Assembly (NCBI GenBank): GCA_023415545.1
Contig: JAEZKJ010000079.1
Span: 1-12,561, forward strand
Source: Bacteroidota bacterium
GTDB lineage: Bacteria; Bacteroidota; Bacteroidia; Bacteroidales; Bacteroidaceae
Direction: 5' to 3'
DNA: 12,561 nucleotides
This document shows positions 6,687 to 12,561 of the stretch, piece by piece. The stretch's first letter is position 1. Every line of letters starts with the position of its first letter. Below the pieces are notes generated by a model. It was given only the letters and a program-made list of their open reading frames with translations. It made no database searches and was not told the DNA's origin. Made by a program: the position numbers and the translations under genes.

Positions 6687-9479
6687 TTAAAGTTTGAAAT
6701 TCAATTCCATACCAAAATATGGTGATGAAGTACGACGTACTGTTGTTGCATATCTTGTGTAATCGGGTGCATAATTAAGTATCTTGTTTACATAAAGAGC
6801 AAGAACGATTTTATCTTTCCATATGCTTTTTGTTGTTCTGAAATTTATTCCCATTTCGAATGGTACGCTTTGTCTGTCGAAGTATTGATCGGAATATTTT
6901 ACCACCAATTGTTTCAAAACAGCATCATTCATACTCTCTTCAGTAAATGGTCGTACAACACCGTCGGTGCCTATATAGGCTGTTGGAATACCACTTTCGA
7001 ATAGTGACTGACTTGCTGTAAACCATATACATTGGAACTGAGTTGAGAATCCTAACTTCAACTTTTCAAGGTATGTATCGAAGATGAAGTTTGTATTGAA
7101 ACTCTCTCTTAAATATCCTTTGTTCTCATTGTATACTCCTACATAATTTATCGGTGCATTATTAATGATGACCGATGGTTTGTAGTAATTTACCATTCCA
7201 TTATCATACTTGCTTCTCATCCATGCTCCATTAACGGTCAAACGTGTGTGGAGTGCGTTGATACGTGGTGAAGAGTATTGGAATTCAATACCGCTCTTCT
7301 TCATCTTTCCACCATTAGTAATTGTCTCGGTTGTATTGATTATCTTCTCATTACTATATGGTAGAGTAGATATATCGGGAGCTGATGTGATAGAGGAGTG
7401 GTCGACACCCGAAGCATCATATTTTTTATAATCATATATGTTATAGAATCGTGTGTTTAGGAAACCTGAGTTCATATTCTCCGTGAAATATGTAACCGAC
7501 AGATTATGTCCTTGATAAGCTATATCTCCTCTGACTTCCCATTTAAAATTTCGAGCAGCTTTTAAATTGTAGTTTGTTTTATCAACCTCGTAAGTGACAA
7601 TGTTCAAGCGTCTATATTCCGGATTATTATGATAATAGTTCAATTGAACTAGGTCATAATAGAACTTATCAGGATATAGATAAGCTAGTACAGGCATCTT
7701 TGTGTGCATACCTGCTCCTGCAGAGAAAGAGAGATTTGCACCCTTACCGGCTATTTTAAATTCAGGCATGTTCCATTGGAAATTTACTCGAGGGTCAATA
7801 TACCATTTACCGGACATAGAGTATTTTTTATCTAATCCAAGTAGTGAGTTTCCTCTTAAACCTGCTCTAAATTTCAACTCATGTTTACCGGCTGTAATCT
7901 CTGTCTCATCTTCCAAAAAGAAAGATGCAATATGATTCGCAGGAATAGAGTTAAATGAACGAGGACGTAAACTGCTTCCCGGAGATAGCGGACGAGAGAT
8001 ATCGTAAACCTTACCATCGCCATAGTTCTTCTCCATATTCCACTCCAAACCCACTCTTAACAAATTCTCGGTATTACCAATCTTCTTCATAAAAAGTGAA
8101 GTAAGTTTGGTGAAAATATATAGTGGCATACCCTTCGTATCCATTGTTGCCAAGTATGATGATGGCATGTACTCAGCATCATATTCTCCCGAGCCGATAA
8201 GTGTTGGAACACCATAAACACGGTCGGTAGATACCGTTTTCATCTGGTGTAGGTTCGATTTTTCCAAGCTTAAAGATGTTGCAAGTTTGATATTTTTCAA
8301 CATGGTGTTTTTGTTAGATATTAATGACAACGTATTGTTTATATCAATCTTGTTATTGTTGGAAATCCACTCATTAACAGTACCATTCATTGTAAGATTA
8401 GGGTCGTTGACCTCTTTCTCGAATCTTCCGGTATAGTTGATTGATGAGTTCAATGAAAGATTATAGTTCTTTCTATTCCACATCTTTTCACCTCTTGCCG
8501 AGAAAGTTACTCGTTTATAGTTTGTCGATCCATCTCTAGGATCATCTTTTGCATCAAGATAGTCAATACCGAAATTTAGTCGCATATCTTTGTCATCCAT
8601 TTCAAACCCTTTTCCGGCATAAAATAGTTGACTTTGCATATCTGCTTTGAATCGTGCATCAAGTCGGTTACCCCCCTTTTTACGGGAAATATTAACAAGT
8701 CCGCTTGTAAGTTCACCATATTCAACAGATGGAATACCACGAACAATTTCCACACTACCAATATCATCAGTCGATACCGCACGCATATCAACACCCTTTC
8801 CGGTGCTAGAACGTGTTCCTTCCCAACTGTTTCCCTCATACTGCATATCTGCATTAGTAAGTTGAGGTATACCATCGATAACGAATGATGTACCAAGAGA
8901 TGACATATTGTAGTTGTTTACACCTTTTGAACTTCCTCCTGCTTCACGAATCTTTATAAAATTCGCTTCACTCATCTTAGGGTCGTTTATTACACCACCC
9001 GGTAACATGGCAACAATATCCGAAAAACTTGATGGTTGAAGATGTTCCATCGCTTTACGGTCTATCTTTGATGCCGATGTAATACCTTTAGATTCAGAGG
9101 CAGTAACAACAACTTCATTCATGTTAACAGCTTCAGGAGTAAGTGCGAATGTGAACTTGGTGTCTTTGTTTACTGTAATATTTTGTTCAAGTGATTTGTA
9201 TCCGATGAAGGATATCGAGATGGAATATACTCCTGTCTTAAGCGAAGTAAAGGTAGCTTTACCTTTTAAGTCGGTAATGCTACCTTGTGAATATTGTTCA
9301 GATTTGTTTGTCGACTTAATGAGTATATTTGCAAACTCGAGTGGGCTGTTGTTTGATTTATCCGATAGAACTATCTCTATACTATGAAACTCTTTTCCCT
9401 GAGCAACAATATTTGTCAGTGAGAAAAGAAGTGTAGAAATAATTAATATTCTTGTTTTTAATCGTTTAAAACTATTCAT
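6687..9479 (-). CDS. TonB-dependent outer-membrane receptor without SusD partner
   Basis: 930 aa. Residues 1-26 are a signal peptide (cleavage near IVAQG). A carboxypeptidase-regulatory-like domain covers about 32-115, followed by NEVVVTA (121-127), the conserved lead into the plug. The plug runs about 135-270, with FVIDGIPQ (199-206) and SVEIVRGIPSVEYGELTSG (242-260). The rest is a 22-strand-type barrel, ending SPYFGMELNFKL. The protein should import a ligand across the outer membrane using TonB energy. It has no N-terminal STN signalling domain, and no sigma or anti-sigma gene is nearby. Neighbours include DUF4876 and a PepSY protein but no SusD, so a small ligand such as a metallophore, haem or other cofactor is more likely than a glycan. 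Length is in the range of non-SusC receptors. The start is supported by the signal peptide and by a promoter about 24 nt upstream. Confidence 0.95.
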   Translation of the reverse strand: MNSFKRLKTRILIISTLLFSLTNIVAQGKEFHSIEIVLSDKSNNSPLEFANILIKSTNKSEQYSQGSITDLKGKATFTSLKTGVYSISISFIGYKSLEQNITVNKDTKFTFALTPEAVNMNEVVVTASESKGITSASKIDRKAMEHLQPSSFSDIVAMLPGGVINDPKMSEANFIKIREAGGSSKGVNNYNMSSLGTSFVIDGIPQLTNADMQYEGNSWEGTRSSTGKGVDMRAVSTDDIGSVEIVRGIPSVEYGELTSGLVNISRKKGGNRLDARFKADMQSQLFYAGKGFEMDDKDMRLNFGIDYLDAKDDPRDGSTNYKRVTFSARGEKMWNRKNYNLSLNSSINYTGRFEKEVNDPNLTMNGTVNEWISNNNKIDINNTLSLISNKNTMLKNIKLATSLSLEKSNLHQMKTVSTDRVYGVPTLIGSGEYDAEYMPSSYLATMDTKGMPLYIFTKLTSLFMKKIGNTENLLRVGLEWNMEKNYGDGKVYDISRPLSPGSSLRPRSFNSIPANHIASFFLEDETEITAGKHELKFRAGLRGNSLLGLDKKYSMSGKWYIDPRVNFQWNMPEFKIAGKGANLSFSAGAGMHTKMPVLAYLYPDKFYYDLVQLNYYHNNPEYRRLNIVTYEVDKTNYNLKAARNFKWEVRGDIAYQGHNLSVTYFTENMNSGFLNTRFYNIYDYKKYDASGVDHSSITSAPDISTLPYSNEKIINTTETITNGGKMKKSGIEFQYSSPRINALHTRLTVNGAWMRSKYDNGMVNYYKPSVIINNAPINYVGVYNENKGYLRESFNTNFIFDTYLEKLKLGFSTQFQCIWFTASQSLFESGIPTAYIGTDGVVRPFTEESMNDAVLKQLVVKYSDQYFDRQSVPFEMGINFRTTKSIWKDKIVLALYVNKILNYAPDYTRYATTVRRTSSPYFGMELNFKL

Positions 9480-9494
9480 CCCTATTGCTTTATT

Positions 9495-9510
9495 TACCTT
9501 TGCAAAGGTA
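9495..9510. promoter_or_regulatory. Perfect 16-bp palindrome over the receptor operon -7 box
   Basis: The sequence TACCTTTGCAAAGGTA is its own reverse complement. Its minus-strand left half, TACCTTTG (9510 down to 9503), matches the Bacteroidota sigma -7 consensus TAnnTTTG. The transcription start would then fall within or just after the palindrome, giving a leader of about 20 nt before the ATG at 9479. A binding site for a dimeric repressor at this place would block initiation. Confidence 0.55.
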
Positions 9511-9533
9511 GAGCATAAGCAAAAAAGCTGAAA
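9503..9533 (-). promoter_or_regulatory. Predicted promoter of the receptor operon
   Basis: On the minus strand the -7 box TACCTTTG lies at 9510-9503. Nineteen bases upstream is TTTC (9533-9530), one base off the TTTG of the Bacteroidota -33 element. The distance from the -7 box to the start codon is 23 nt. Both the box and its distance to the ATG resemble the two other candidate promoters in this window. Confidence 0.6.
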
Positions 9534-9543
9534 TAGCCATATG

Positions 9544-9593
9544 TAGGTATAATAGTCAGGCTCACTACCTAACTATAATTACTAAACTACCTA
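9544..9593. repeat. Three TAGGTA/TACCTA hexamers with exact 22-bp period (candidate operator array)
   Basis: On the plus strand TAGGTA occurs at 9544-9549 and its reverse complement TACCTA at 9566-9571 and 9588-9593. Start positions are exactly 22 bp apart, about two helical turns, so all sites would lie on one face of the DNA. The last two are part of the longer direct repeat ACTACCTA (9564-9571 and 9586-9593). They lie roughly 45-95 bp upstream of the predicted transcription start of the receptor operon, a usual place for an activator. The outermost copy overlaps the TAG stop of the methyltransferase gene. The first and second copies also form an inverted repeat able to pair in RNA. Confidence 0.45.
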
Positions 9594-10322
9594 TTTTATT
9601 GAAAGAGAAGCTAAATAGTCATAATGTTCACCCTCTTCAATGAGCTCTGCTTTGAACCCAAATTGAGAAGCATAAAAGCTTAATGTTTGGAAGTCGACAT
9701 ACAACCAGTCGAACTCATCACCAACCACATTTTTGTATTTCATTTTATAACTGATCTCTCCGTAATAGTCACCAGCAATATCTATCAAGTAGCTTCCATC
9801 TTCATCTTCAAATAGATATTTAAGATCGCTCGAGTCCATAATTATCTTTCCGTTAGGAGATAATAACTCTTTCATTCTCTGAAAGAAAGCTCCCATGTTC
9901 TCAAGCTTTCCTATAATGCCCGAACCATTCATCAACATCAGTATAGTGTCATAACATCCAACGAATGTTTTGTCGAAAAGGTTGGTGTTGATAACACTTT
10001 TTACTCCTCTTTTCTCCATTACTTCACAGGATAATGGAGAGATATCAATAGCAGTCACATCTTTGTTCATCTCTTGAAGAGCAAGTGAGTGGCAACCACT
10101 TCCTGCGCCTACATCTAGAATCTTTCCTTCAGCCATCTGCAATGCTTTCTGCTCTAATGGCGACATCTCTTTATATCCTCTGAAAAGCTGTGAAACAGGT
10201 ATCTCATCATCATCAAAATCATCCGACAGAACAAGCAGTTTATGAGCATGCGATTTATTGAAGTAATCCGCAATAGCGCAGCCCATCGGGTCCTTCTGTG
10301 GAGTAAGGGTATTATTAATCAT
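9591..10322 (-). CDS. Class I SAM-dependent methyltransferase, substrate unknown
   Basis: 243 aa, cytoplasmic, with no signal or membrane segment. Motif I is ILDVGAGSG (residues 68-76), the SAM-binding glycine loop. The acidic residue at the end of strand two is Asp93 in TAIDIS. The motif IV region is YDTILMLMNGSG (124-135), followed by a helix and SPNGKIIMDSSD (155-166). This is a complete Rossmann methyltransferase core with an N-terminal helical cap of about 60 residues containing a very acidic patch (DDFDDDE, 34-40). Small molecules are the usual targets of such proteins, but nothing here fixes the substrate. It is transcribed in the same direction as the receptor operon, ending 111 bp before it. 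It has its own candidate promoter, and no convincing terminator separates the two, so read-through is possible. A functional link with the operon is unproven. Confidence 0.93.
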   Translation of the reverse strand: MINNTLTPQKDPMGCAIADYFNKSHAHKLLVLSDDFDDDEIPVSQLFRGYKEMSPLEQKALQMAEGKILDVGAGSGCHSLALQEMNKDVTAIDISPLSCEVMEKRGVKSVINTNLFDKTFVGCYDTILMLMNGSGIIGKLENMGAFFQRMKELLSPNGKIIMDSSDLKYLFEDEDGSYLIDIAGDYYGEISYKMKYKNVVGDEFDWLYVDFQTLSFYASQFGFKAELIEEGEHYDYLASLSIK

Positions 10323-10350
10323 ATAGTATATAAGCTTCTTAATTATGTGA

Positions 10351-10358
10351 CAAAGATA
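10351..10358 (-). promoter_or_regulatory. Predicted -7 box for the methyltransferase gene
   Basis: TATCTTTG on the minus strand matches TAnnTTTG and lies 28 nt before the ATG at 10322. No good -33 TTTG is found 19-21 bases upstream, so the call rests on one element only. Confidence 0.45.
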
Positions 10359-10540
10359 CTATTTTTTAGCTTAATAGTTTTACGCTGCCTTAATGATATA
10401 GATAATAGTGTATCAACTCCATTAATAGTAATATAAATTATTTGAATTTGTATAAAATTATTATTGATTGAAGAGTTTGAAATAAAAATAAATAAGGTTA
10501 TACAGAGTATCTTAGAAAACGGTATAATGTCAACTATTAT

Positions 10541-10548
10541 TATCTTTG
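10541..10548 (+). promoter_or_regulatory. Predicted -7 box for the PCMD lipoprotein gene
   Basis: TATCTTTG on the plus strand matches TAnnTTTG, 27 nt before the ATG at 10576. It is followed at once by the 8-bp palindrome TGCGCGCA (10547-10554), GC-rich within very AT-rich DNA, near the expected transcription start. No clear -33 element is visible. The rest of the 253-bp divergent intergenic region (10323-10575) shows nothing else I can support. Confidence 0.5.
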
Positions 10549-10575
10549 CGCGCACTTTTTTTATAGAGTTAAAGA

Positions 10576-11694
10576 ATGAAATTGACAAACATAAAAAGTA
10601 TAGTTTTCTTTCTAGGAACTATATTACTATCAACATCTTGTATAAAAGAAGAGGCTAAGAATGCAGAGGCAGATATTGTAAGTTGCATCGTTCCTGAGGG
10701 TATATTGATGCGTAATCCTGTTATAACAAACAACAGTATTACACTATATGCTAATGAGAGAGCAAATATAAACAATCTGGCATTACATTTCACTCTCACA
10801 CCCGGTGCTACTATCATTCCAGCCAATGATTCTGCTTTAGACTATTCGACACCACAAGAGTTTACAATATATTCCGAAGATGGTCAATGGAGTAAAAAAT
10901 ATATAGTTAGTGTAATAGGTGGACTTGCAACAGTGGCAGACAAGTTTGATTTTGAAGATGCTCGTTTCGCAACATTTCCAAATGACCCATCTTATTCGGC
11001 AACATATCAGCTGTTTTACTCGAAGAGGAGTGATGGAACAGATATGGAGTGGGGATGTGGTAACTATGGATATAGCATCATTAAAAAGAAAGCAGCTTAC
11101 GATGAGTATCCAACATATCAATCCAATGATGGATATAAAGGTAAGTGTCTTGCCCTTGTTACAAGGAGTACAGGGAAGATGGGTGAGATGTTCGGTTCAC
11201 CAATTGCTGCCGGAAACCTATTTATAGGAACACTTAATGCTTCGAATTTGCTTGATGCAGTTAAAGCTACCCGTATGGGTATACCTTTTAATAAAGTTCC
11301 TAAAAAACTAAGCGGTTATTATAAGTATAAACGTGGTGATGTTTATACCGACAAGAAGGGTAATATAATAGATAAAGAGGACACATTCGATATTTATGCC
11401 ATTCTTTATGAAACAGATGATAATGTGGAATATCTTGATGGAACCAACTCCCTAACAAGCCCTAATATTGTGATGATGGCTCGTATAGAGGATAAAAAAG
11501 AGAGTGATGAGTGGGTACCATTCTCAATACCATTTATACTTAAACCAGGAAAAAGTATTGATATGGATAAACTTTCAAGTGGTAAGTATAACTTCTCAAT
11601 AGTGCTATCTTCAAGTATTGATGGTGCATATTTCAATGGAGCTGTAGGAAGCACTCTATTGGTGGATGAGATGGAACTTACTTGTGATAACTAA
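10576..11694 (+). CDS. PCMD-domain (putative carbohydrate metabolism domain) lipoprotein
   Basis: 372 aa. The signal peptide ends in STSC (Cys22), followed by IKEEAKNAEAD, the acidic tail start usual for exported Bacteroidota lipoproteins. Residues about 40-115 form an Ig-like or cadherin-like domain (PVITNNSITLYAN, then EFTIYSEDGQWSKKYIVSV). From about residue 120 (ADKFDFEDA) to the end is the PCMD domain, with its usual beta-sandwich text such as GYYKYKRGDVYTDKKG, DTFDIYAILYET, WVPFSIPF and YNFSIVLSSSIDGAYFNGAVGSTLLVDEMEL. That jelly-roll appearance suggests ligand or glycan binding, but no enzyme activity is established for the family to my knowledge. Two stop codons stand in tandem. The porin-like gene starts 10 nt downstream, so the two form an operon. 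The gene is divergent from the methyltransferase. Confidence 0.88.
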   Translation: MKLTNIKSIVFFLGTILLSTSCIKEEAKNAEADIVSCIVPEGILMRNPVITNNSITLYANERANINNLALHFTLTPGATIIPANDSALDYSTPQEFTIYSEDGQWSKKYIVSVIGGLATVADKFDFEDARFATFPNDPSYSATYQLFYSKRSDGTDMEWGCGNYGYSIIKKKAAYDEYPTYQSNDGYKGKCLALVTRSTGKMGEMFGSPIAAGNLFIGTLNASNLLDAVKATRMGIPFNKVPKKLSGYYKYKRGDVYTDKKGNIIDKEDTFDIYAILYETDDNVEYLDGTNSLTSPNIVMMARIEDKKESDEWVPFSIPFILKPGKSIDMDKLSSGKYNFSIVLSSSIDGAYFNGAVGSTLLVDEMELTCDN

Positions 11695-11704
11695 TAAGTA
11701 GCTG

Positions 11705-12466
11705 ATGAAGATAAATAGATATATTATAGCGATGCTATCGTTACTCTTTTTTACTGAAACTTTTGCAACGGAAAAGAGCCAAAAGAGTTCAAAATGGAGT
11801 TACGAGTTAAAGGCAGGAGTTAACATAGGTGGAGCAGTTCCAATGCCAATGCCTGTCGAAATAAGAAGTATAGAGAGCTATAATCCATTATTCAATGGCT
11901 CATTTTCGGGAGAGGTTACCCGTTATTTTGGTGATAAACGCCGATGGGCTCTTTCAACCGGTTTGGCGGTTGAGAATAAGGGTATGACTACCGGTGCAAA
12001 AGTTAAGAACTATAGCACAGAGATTATAAATGGAGGTTCGAAAGTAGCCGGTTACTTTACAGGTAGTGTATATACAGAATATAGAAGTACACTTCTTACC
12101 CTACCGTTAACTGCTCTTTATAGAATCTCTTCTAGATGGAAGGTTAAAGCCGGAGGGTTCTTATCTTATAAATTAAATGGCTCCTTTTCGGGGAAAGTCA
12201 GTGATGGTTATTTAAGAAACAGTTCGCCAGTAGGTGATAAAATTGAGTTCAAAGATGGACAGTCGGCCGAATTTAATTTTAATGATAAACTATCACATTT
12301 TCAATATGGAGCTTTGGTTGGTGCATCATGGAAGGCATATAAACATTTTAATGTAAATGCTGATTTAAGCTATAGTTTTAAAGATATATTTAAAAAGGAT
12401 TTTACTACTGTAGACTTTCCACTGCATCCACTTTATCTAAACCTTGGGTTTAGTTATGAATTTTAG
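11705..12466 (+). CDS. PorT-like outer-membrane beta-barrel protein
   Basis: 253 aa. A signal peptide covers residues 1-21 (ETFA before TEKSQ). The mature protein consists of amphipathic strands with the order typical of the PorT-like outer-membrane beta-barrel family: WSYELKAGVNIGG at the start, then RRWALSTGLAVENKGM, STLLTLPLTALYRI, WKVKAGGFLSYKL, QYGALVGASWKAY and a final LYLNLGFSYEF with C-terminal Phe. The size suits a small barrel of about eight to ten strands. The PMPMPVEIRSIESYNP segment near residue 47 is a pattern I associate with family members sitting next to PCMD lipoproteins. It lies 10 nt after the PCMD gene and is likely translated from the same mRNA. A complex of barrel and surface lipoprotein is plausible; function is unknown. 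Confidence 0.88.
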   Translation: MKINRYIIAMLSLLFFTETFATEKSQKSSKWSYELKAGVNIGGAVPMPMPVEIRSIESYNPLFNGSFSGEVTRYFGDKRRWALSTGLAVENKGMTTGAKVKNYSTEIINGGSKVAGYFTGSVYTEYRSTLLTLPLTALYRISSRWKVKAGGFLSYKLNGSFSGKVSDGYLRNSSPVGDKIEFKDGQSAEFNFNDKLSHFQYGALVGASWKAYKHFNVNADLSYSFKDIFKKDFTTVDFPLHPLYLNLGFSYEF

Positions 12467-12513
12467 ACTTTTACATTTACCTATATTTTTTATTGAATAA
12501 TTATTTAAGTGAA

Positions 12514-12545
12514 AATGCGGTTACTCAGTGATGAGTAGCCGCATT
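12514..12545. terminator. 13-bp hairpin, probable bidirectional terminator
   Basis: Arms AATGCGGTTACTC (12514-12526) and GAGTAGCCGCATT (12533-12545) pair over 13 positions with one G-T wobble around the 6-nt loop AGTGAT. The hairpin lies 47 nt after the PorT-like gene. On the plus strand the following bases (AAACATATT) are poor in T, whereas on the minus strand TTTTC follows directly. It may therefore serve a convergent gene beyond the right edge as well as, or instead of, this operon. Confidence 0.65.
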
Positions 12546-12561
12546 AAACATATTATATAGC

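Noticed and set aside
8576..8896. Minus-strand open frame of 106 codons within the receptor gene
   Set aside because: Lies fully inside the strongly supported receptor reading frame on the same strand in another frame, with no domain features.
6687..9479. SusC/SusD polysaccharide utilisation locus
   Set aside because: No SusD homologue, glycoside hydrolase, lyase or sulfatase in the window; receptor lies beside DUF4876 and metal-type genes instead.
9521..9540. Possible terminator (GCT/AGC mini-hairpin followed by T6 on the minus strand) between methyltransferase and receptor genes
   Set aside because: Stem only 3-4 bp; too weak to call, and it overlaps the predicted -33 region of the receptor promoter.
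9480..9590. FecI/FecR-type sigma and anti-sigma control of the receptor
   Set aside because: No sigma or anti-sigma gene in the window, and the receptor has no N-terminal STN signalling domain.
10343..10588. Minus-strand open frame of 81 codons across the divergent intergenic region
   Set aside because: Biased AT-rich composition, no recognisable protein features, overlaps the PCMD start and both candidate promoters; most likely chance.

Overview
The window looks like chromosomal DNA of a Bacteroidota bacterium, most likely order Bacteroidales. The DNA is AT-rich, promoter -7 boxes fit TAnnTTTG, Shine-Dalgarno sequences are absent or weak, and the gene content is dominated by Bacteroidales families: a carboxypeptidase-regulatory TonB-dependent receptor, DUF4876, DUF6850, DUF4857, PCMD lipoprotein and a PorT-like barrel. 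The genus cannot be fixed by eye. Family names were assigned by recognising the protein sequences, without a database search.

Positions 9479 down to 1 (minus strand) hold one tightly packed run of eight genes, which continues past the left edge. In transcription order they are: a TonB-dependent outer-membrane receptor (930 aa), a DUF4876 lipoprotein (415 aa), a DUF6850 outer-membrane barrel (503 aa), an ABC ATPase (296 aa), a six-helix ABC permease (223 aa), a DUF4857 membrane-anchored periplasmic protein (403 aa), a small lipoprotein with a CxHxCxH motif (195 aa), and a PepSY-associated transmembrane protein (160 residues visible). Gaps are 1 to 21 nt and one pair overlaps by a single base, so an operon is very likely. 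No SusD or glycan enzyme is present. Together with the PepSY membrane protein and the Cys/His lipoprotein, this points to uptake or handling of a metal, haem or metallophore rather than a polysaccharide. The ABC pair is of the ABC-2 (exporter-like) kind, not a FecCD-type importer. It may therefore serve efflux, cofactor trafficking or maturation of an envelope component.

The 111-bp region in front of the receptor carries a perfect 16-bp palindrome over the likely -7 box. Upstream of it are three TAGGTA/TACCTA hexamers at exact 22-bp intervals, a candidate operator array.

Positions 10322 to 9591 (minus strand) encode a class I SAM-dependent methyltransferase of unknown substrate. It may be its own unit or may read through into the operon.

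Positions 10576 to 12466 (plus strand) hold a divergent two-gene unit: a PCMD-domain surface lipoprotein and a PorT-like outer-membrane beta-barrel protein. A strong hairpin follows at 12514-12545. No rRNA, tRNA, CRISPR, insertion sequence or phage gene was seen.
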